Shown piece by piece: positions 6,981-8,919 of a DNA stretch of 8,919 nucleotides; position 1 is the first letter of the stretch, and every line of letters starts with the position of its first letter. The stretch comes from Candidatus Bathyarchaeota archaeon (GTDB lineage Archaea; Thermoproteota; Bathyarchaeia; RBG-16-48-13; GCA-020355125): assembly GCA_026014905.1 (NCBI GenBank), contig JAOZHK010000239.1, positions 1 to 8,919 on the forward strand, in the 5' to 3' direction. The position numbers were made by a program, and so were the translations under genes. The notes under the pieces are model-generated. The model was not told the DNA's origin, made no database searches, and saw nothing but the letters and a program-made list of their open reading frames with translations.

Positions 6981-7040
6981 CAAGTTTTGGAAATATCGTG
7001 ACTAATACACGCGCATGTGCTGCGCTTGTGTTATCTATTT

Positions 7041-7046
7041 AAAAAA
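7041..7046 (-). terminator. T6 tract, likely terminator of the Lsm gene
   Basis: On the minus strand six T residues follow the Lsm stop codon by about 25 bases. This T-run type of terminator is common in archaea. It would separate the Lsm transcript from tgtA, which has its own promoter further along. Confidence 0.5.
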
Positions 7047-7070
7047 TGAAGGATTGTGGCGGATTTTCTC

Positions 7071-7493
7071 TTAATTTGGCTTTCGAGTAAACTCGTCAAA
7101 AACGCGTTGTACGCGTTCAGCGGCAGGGCCAGCTCCTTCTAAAATACCGGATTCATTGACCCGAATTTTATCCATTACCACAATGACTCCAATATCTTCA
7201 TAGAGTCGGACCATTCGGGGGAAAACTTTCTCTAGTCTATCAGCTAATCCTCGTATATCAAATGGTTTTTCTGTTGTGAAGATCTGGGAAACGATATTTC
7301 CGTTAAGAAATATTTTATTTATTAGGTTTTCTTTTTCATCTTCAGCATCAGTGAGACAGATACTCATTGTCTCAGGGTTATATCCATCAAAAATCCCAGT
7401 GTAAGTTTTATTGCTAAGCGTGACGACTTTAATTTGTTTACGTAAGAGTTTTGACAGTTCACCAAAAAACATAGTCCTTCCAACGTTTGCCAT
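7071..7493 (-). CDS. Sm-like archaeal protein with C-terminal extension, SmAP3 type
   Basis: The 140-residue protein has an Lsm fold at about 10-73. Sm1 covers LLRKQIKVVTLSNKTYTG and the following DGYNPETMSICL segment. Sm2 is the IFLNGNIVSQI segment at 61-71. Sm-like proteins form heptameric or larger rings that bind U-rich single-stranded RNA. The extra 65-70 residues contain FDIRGLADRLEK, a hydrophobic GVIVVMDKIRV strand and GPAAERVQRVFDEF. This matches the extended SmAP3 architecture, whereas minimal SmAP1/2 proteins are only about 75-90 residues. The role of the extension is not settled. The ATG at 7493 has AGGGG eight bases upstream as a probable Shine-Dalgarno site. TATA-like elements lie at 7526-7531 and 7543-7550, so it has its own promoter 94 bases after cgi121. 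Confidence 0.88.
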   Translation of the reverse strand: MANVGRTMFFGELSKLLRKQIKVVTLSNKTYTGIFDGYNPETMSICLTDAEDEKENLINKIFLNGNIVSQIFTTEKPFDIRGLADRLEKVFPRMVRLYEDIGVIVVMDKIRVNESGILEGAGPAAERVQRVFDEFTRKPN

Positions 7494-7525
7494 CTTTCTT
7501 CCCCTGATTTATTGTTCGTATCTTG

Positions 7526-7531
7526 TTTATA
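7526..7531 (-). promoter_or_regulatory. TATA box of the Lsm gene
   Basis: The minus strand reads TATAAA at -38 to -33 from the ATG at 7493. Initiation about 26 bases downstream would give a leader of roughly ten bases, just long enough to include the AGGGG ribosome site. A second element, TATAAAAA at 7543-7550, would give a leader about 18 bases longer. Which one is used cannot be told from sequence. Confidence 0.45.
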
Positions 7532-7575
7532 TGGTTAACAGGTTTTTATAGTCTATTTCGGTGTAGACCCACAAA

Positions 7576-7585
7576 CGCGCGCGCG
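7576..7585. repeat. (CG)5 tract just downstream of cgi121
   Basis: A perfect CGCGCGCGCG lies two bases after the cgi121 stop codon (7588-7590 on the minus strand). It is identical to the tract at 2761-2770, and both are preceded by A on the + strand. The flanking DNA otherwise has no similarity. Being self-complementary, the RNA copy could pair with itself, and the DNA is of Z-forming type. The function is unknown. Confidence 0.85.
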
Positions 7586-7587
7586 GA

Positions 7588-8148
7588 CTACTTGCTGACC
7601 GCGAGCATTGCGCTCTTTTCAATAATTAAAGCTTCGAGTGCTTCTAACCCATGCTTTGTGGTAGCTTGTATTTGTAAAGGTGAGATATTAAATGCTTGTA
7701 TTAAATGTGAGTATTTGTCCTCATCAATATTTATGATGGAATCATCTCTCTGTCCAGATAAAGACTGTTGAAGGATGTATTCCTGCTGCTGTGCCTCTTC
7801 ACGATTTGATGCCAGAAAGATAACGACAATACGGTGTGTATGTGTTTTCACACCAATTAGCTCGATGGCTTTACTGATTTGTCTTTGAGCCGAAAGATAA
7901 AGAAGTACCTCAACTTCGATATGTGACGAAAGATTGTTTCCATGTTTAAATGCATTAAGGGCATTTAGTGTCGCAAAAAGGGCGTGGTTTGTTCCAGCAA
8001 TGAAAGTGGCATCAAGAATTTGAAGAGGAATGCTTCCTAGAGCCTTTCGAAGGGTAAGTAAAAGCTGCTTTGGAGATTCTACAATAACCTCTCTGAATCC
8101 AGATAAAGACAGAACCAGTTTATGTTCGGGTAATTCAATCATTGCCAT
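7588..8148 (-). CDS. cgi121: KEOPS complex subunit Cgi121
   Basis: Cgi121 is the end subunit of KEOPS (Kae1-Bud32-Cgi121-Pcc1), which makes t6A at position 37 of ANN-decoding tRNAs. It contacts Bud32 and binds the tRNA 3' CCA end. From the ATG at 8148 the protein has 186 residues. The family signature is clear: AGTNHALFATLNALNAFK at about 51-68, then EVEVLLYLSAQRQISKAIEL at about 78-97. The latter contains the near-invariant QRQI-AI block. The C-terminal part is more variable. The start is ambiguous. ATG 8148 overlaps the phosphoribosyltransferase gene by 14 bases. ATG 8142 would give an eight-base overlap, and a TTG at 8157 a 23-base overlap. All imply translational coupling to the upstream gene. 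Length is slightly above the usual 145-180. A (CG)5 tract lies two bases past the stop. Confidence 0.88.
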   Translation of the reverse strand: MAMIELPEHKLVLSLSGFREVIVESPKQLLLTLRKALGSIPLQILDATFIAGTNHALFATLNALNAFKHGNNLSSHIEVEVLLYLSAQRQISKAIELIGVKTHTHRIVVIFLASNREEAQQQEYILQQSLSGQRDDSIINIDEDKYSHLIQAFNISPLQIQATTKHGLEALEALIIEKSAMLAVSK

Positions 8149-8740
8149 GGAATCCAAAGATTTCTTTCATAAAATTAGTTACTAAAGACGCTTCAAAACC
8201 GATTTTAATTAATTCCTGTTCGATCGCAGCGAAATCGAGACCTTCATTGATCATTCGAGTAGCCAGAGTTTTCACGCTTTCATGATATTCCCAAGGGAAG
8301 ATAACCCATTTTGAAGTTTCTATAAAATAAAAATCAGGGGTAAGACAACTCCAAGGTTTGTGATAGAGTGTTAAAGTGTATATCTTGTCTGCGGTTTTTC
8401 CCAGTTCAATCTTTGCAAGTTGCAAACTTTTCCCTGAATCAGTAATATCATCAACTAATAGAACTCGCTTATTATGGAGTGGTAACGGGACCGGTTGAGT
8501 TATTATAGGTTCCCGATTTGGTTGGTTAATCTCAGAGTAAAATTCAATCCTAATACTTGTCAGTTGTGGGATATCAAGAAGATCTGAAAGAATCCGTGCA
8601 GGTAACCAGCCTCCTCTGGAAACTCCCACGATTATTTCTGGTAAGATCTGGTTTTGTTTGATCGTTCTAGCCAATTCTAAGAGAATATTATAGATATCGT
8701 GCCAGTTTGCAACTTCATACTGTGTTGTCTGCATTAGCAT
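8135..8740 (-). CDS. Purine phosphoribosyltransferase (hypoxanthine/xanthine/guanine type)
   Basis: The 201-residue type I phosphoribosyltransferase transfers ribose-5-phosphate from PRPP to a purine base for salvage. The PRPP-binding signature is VLLVDDITDSGKS at 93-105 and the first PRPP loop is VGVSRGGWLPAR at 38-49. Further conserved blocks are SIRIEFY at 62-68, a YHKPWS block near 126-131 and KWVIFPWE at 144-151. This arrangement fits the archaeal group loosely annotated as xanthine/hypoxanthine PRTases; exact base preference is not visible. About 45 extra C-terminal residues, rich in helix formers, follow the core. The start overlaps the 3' end of purA by 26 bases from ATG 8740, or 20 bases if ATG 8734 is used. 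AGAAGGG lies immediately upstream of the first ATG and would be better spaced for the second. Placement after purA supports a role in purine nucleotide supply. Confidence 0.87.
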   Translation of the reverse strand: MLMQTTQYEVANWHDIYNILLELARTIKQNQILPEIIVGVSRGGWLPARILSDLLDIPQLTSIRIEFYSEINQPNREPIITQPVPLPLHNKRVLLVDDITDSGKSLQLAKIELGKTADKIYTLTLYHKPWSCLTPDFYFIETSKWVIFPWEYHESVKTLATRMINEGLDFAAIEQELIKIGFEASLVTNFMKEIFGFHGND

Positions 8741-8919
8741 CCCTTCTAGAATCTCTCCACATTGTCAATTCGCGTTCAGGACCCACAGAAAGAATGTCCA
8801 CTGGTACAGTTGTTTGGGCTTCGATGAAGTCAATATACTGCTTAATCTTGGATGGTAAGCTATTGGATCCTGTCTCTATATAATGTATCCACTCGGTTTT
8901 GGTTACGTCGTTCCAACCC
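8715..8919 (-). CDS. purA: Adenylosuccinate synthetase, C-terminal end (5' truncated)
   Basis: The minus strand is open from the window edge to a TGA at 8715-8717, giving 67 residues. They contain GW near the start, then SLPSKIKQYIDFIE and VPVDILSVGPERELTM. This is the terminal signature of PurA (GW, LP--YI-FIE, ILSVGPER). PurA condenses IMP with aspartate using GTP, the first step from IMP to AMP. Family members generally end just after the GP-R block. This one adds about 18 residues that run into the next gene, overlapping its start by up to 26 bases. The N-terminal GTP- and IMP-binding parts lie outside the window. The overlap suggests an operon of purA, phosphoribosyltransferase and cgi121, whose promoter is also outside the window. 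Confidence 0.88.
   Translation of the reverse strand, partial: GWNDVTKTEWIHYIETGSNSLPSKIKQYIDFIEAQTTVPVDILSVGPERELTMWRDSRRDANADNTV

Larger units (their letters stand above)
6853..7070. other. 218-base non-coding region between lsm and tgtA
   Basis: No convincing gene is seen here. From left to right it holds the tgtA promoter palindrome (6862-6875) and an alternating TACGCGTGCGT run (6914-6924). Next come a six-base-pair inverted repeat GTACAC/GTGTAC with a five-base loop (6964-6980) and a 15-base alternating run TACACGCGCATGTGC (7006-7020). A small GCGCA/TGCGC hairpin (7011-7025) overlaps that run, and the lsm terminator T6 follows (7041-7046). The motif TAATAC followed by CG/AC-GCG occurs twice, at 6911 and 7003. 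It could hold a regulatory region or an unrecognised RNA. Confidence 0.5.

Noticed and set aside
6901..7030. Possible C/D-box guide RNA or tRNA in the lsm-tgtA gap
   Set aside because: I found no RTGATGA/CTGA pair at suitable spacing and no T-loop GTTCRA motif. Small hairpins alone do not support a call.
6956..7042. 28-codon + strand frame starting MRLYTRRVPSF in the lsm-tgtA gap
   Set aside because: A TATATC lies upstream, but at a poor distance of about -21. Length and composition are expected by chance.
7523..7771. 82-codon + strand frame crossing the lsm promoter and the cgi121 3' end
   Set aside because: It is antisense to conserved Cgi121 sequence and runs through the (CG)5 tract. It has no ribosome site.
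1..8919. CRISPR arrays, insertion sequences, phage or toxin-antitoxin systems
   Set aside because: I see no regularly spaced repeats, transposase or terminal repeats. Nearly all the sequence is accounted for by housekeeping-type genes.

Overview
The window looks like a piece of an archaeal chromosome. The evidence is an archaeosine-type tRNA-guanine transglycosylase, a Cgi121 subunit of the KEOPS complex, an Sm-like protein with the two-domain SmAP3 layout, a stand-alone CPSF-like beta-CASP nuclease, and AT-rich TATA elements centred about 26 bases upstream of several starts, as expected for leaderless archaeal transcripts. The lineage cannot be fixed from this sequence alone. Genes are packed tightly and three of them use non-ATG starts.

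Left part (1-2755): the tail of a hydantoinase A-type subunit on the + strand ends at a T7 tract. It converges on a minus-strand HD-domain phosphohydrolase that carries a C-terminal zinc ribbon. A 128-base divergent promoter region separates the HD gene from a + strand alanyl-tRNA synthetase. That synthetase is unexpected: it is of the short bacterial type, like those of Patescibacteria/CPR, has an intact editing site, and has no C-Ala domain.

Middle (2771-6852, all minus): archaeosine TGT, then the beta-CASP ribonuclease, then a zinc-dependent dehydrogenase, in transcription order. The gaps are 44 and 18 bases, so this may be one operon. The TGT has the C1/C2-like region but no PUA domain. 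Upstream lies a 218-base non-coding region with small inverted repeats and alternating CG/CA tracts.

Right part (7071-8919, all minus): purA (C-terminal part only), a purine phosphoribosyltransferase and cgi121 overlap head to tail. The SmAP3-like Lsm gene follows with its own promoter and terminator.

Functionally, the window is rich in RNA biology: tRNA charging (AlaRS), tRNA modification (t6A through KEOPS, archaeosine through TGT), RNA processing (beta-CASP nuclease) and RNA binding (Lsm). A purine nucleotide module (PurA and phosphoribosyltransferase) sits beside it.

The most unusual non-coding signal is a perfect (CG)5 tract immediately downstream of two different minus-strand stop codons, at 2761-2770 and 7576-7585, with related alternating purine-pyrimidine stretches in the 6853-7070 gap.
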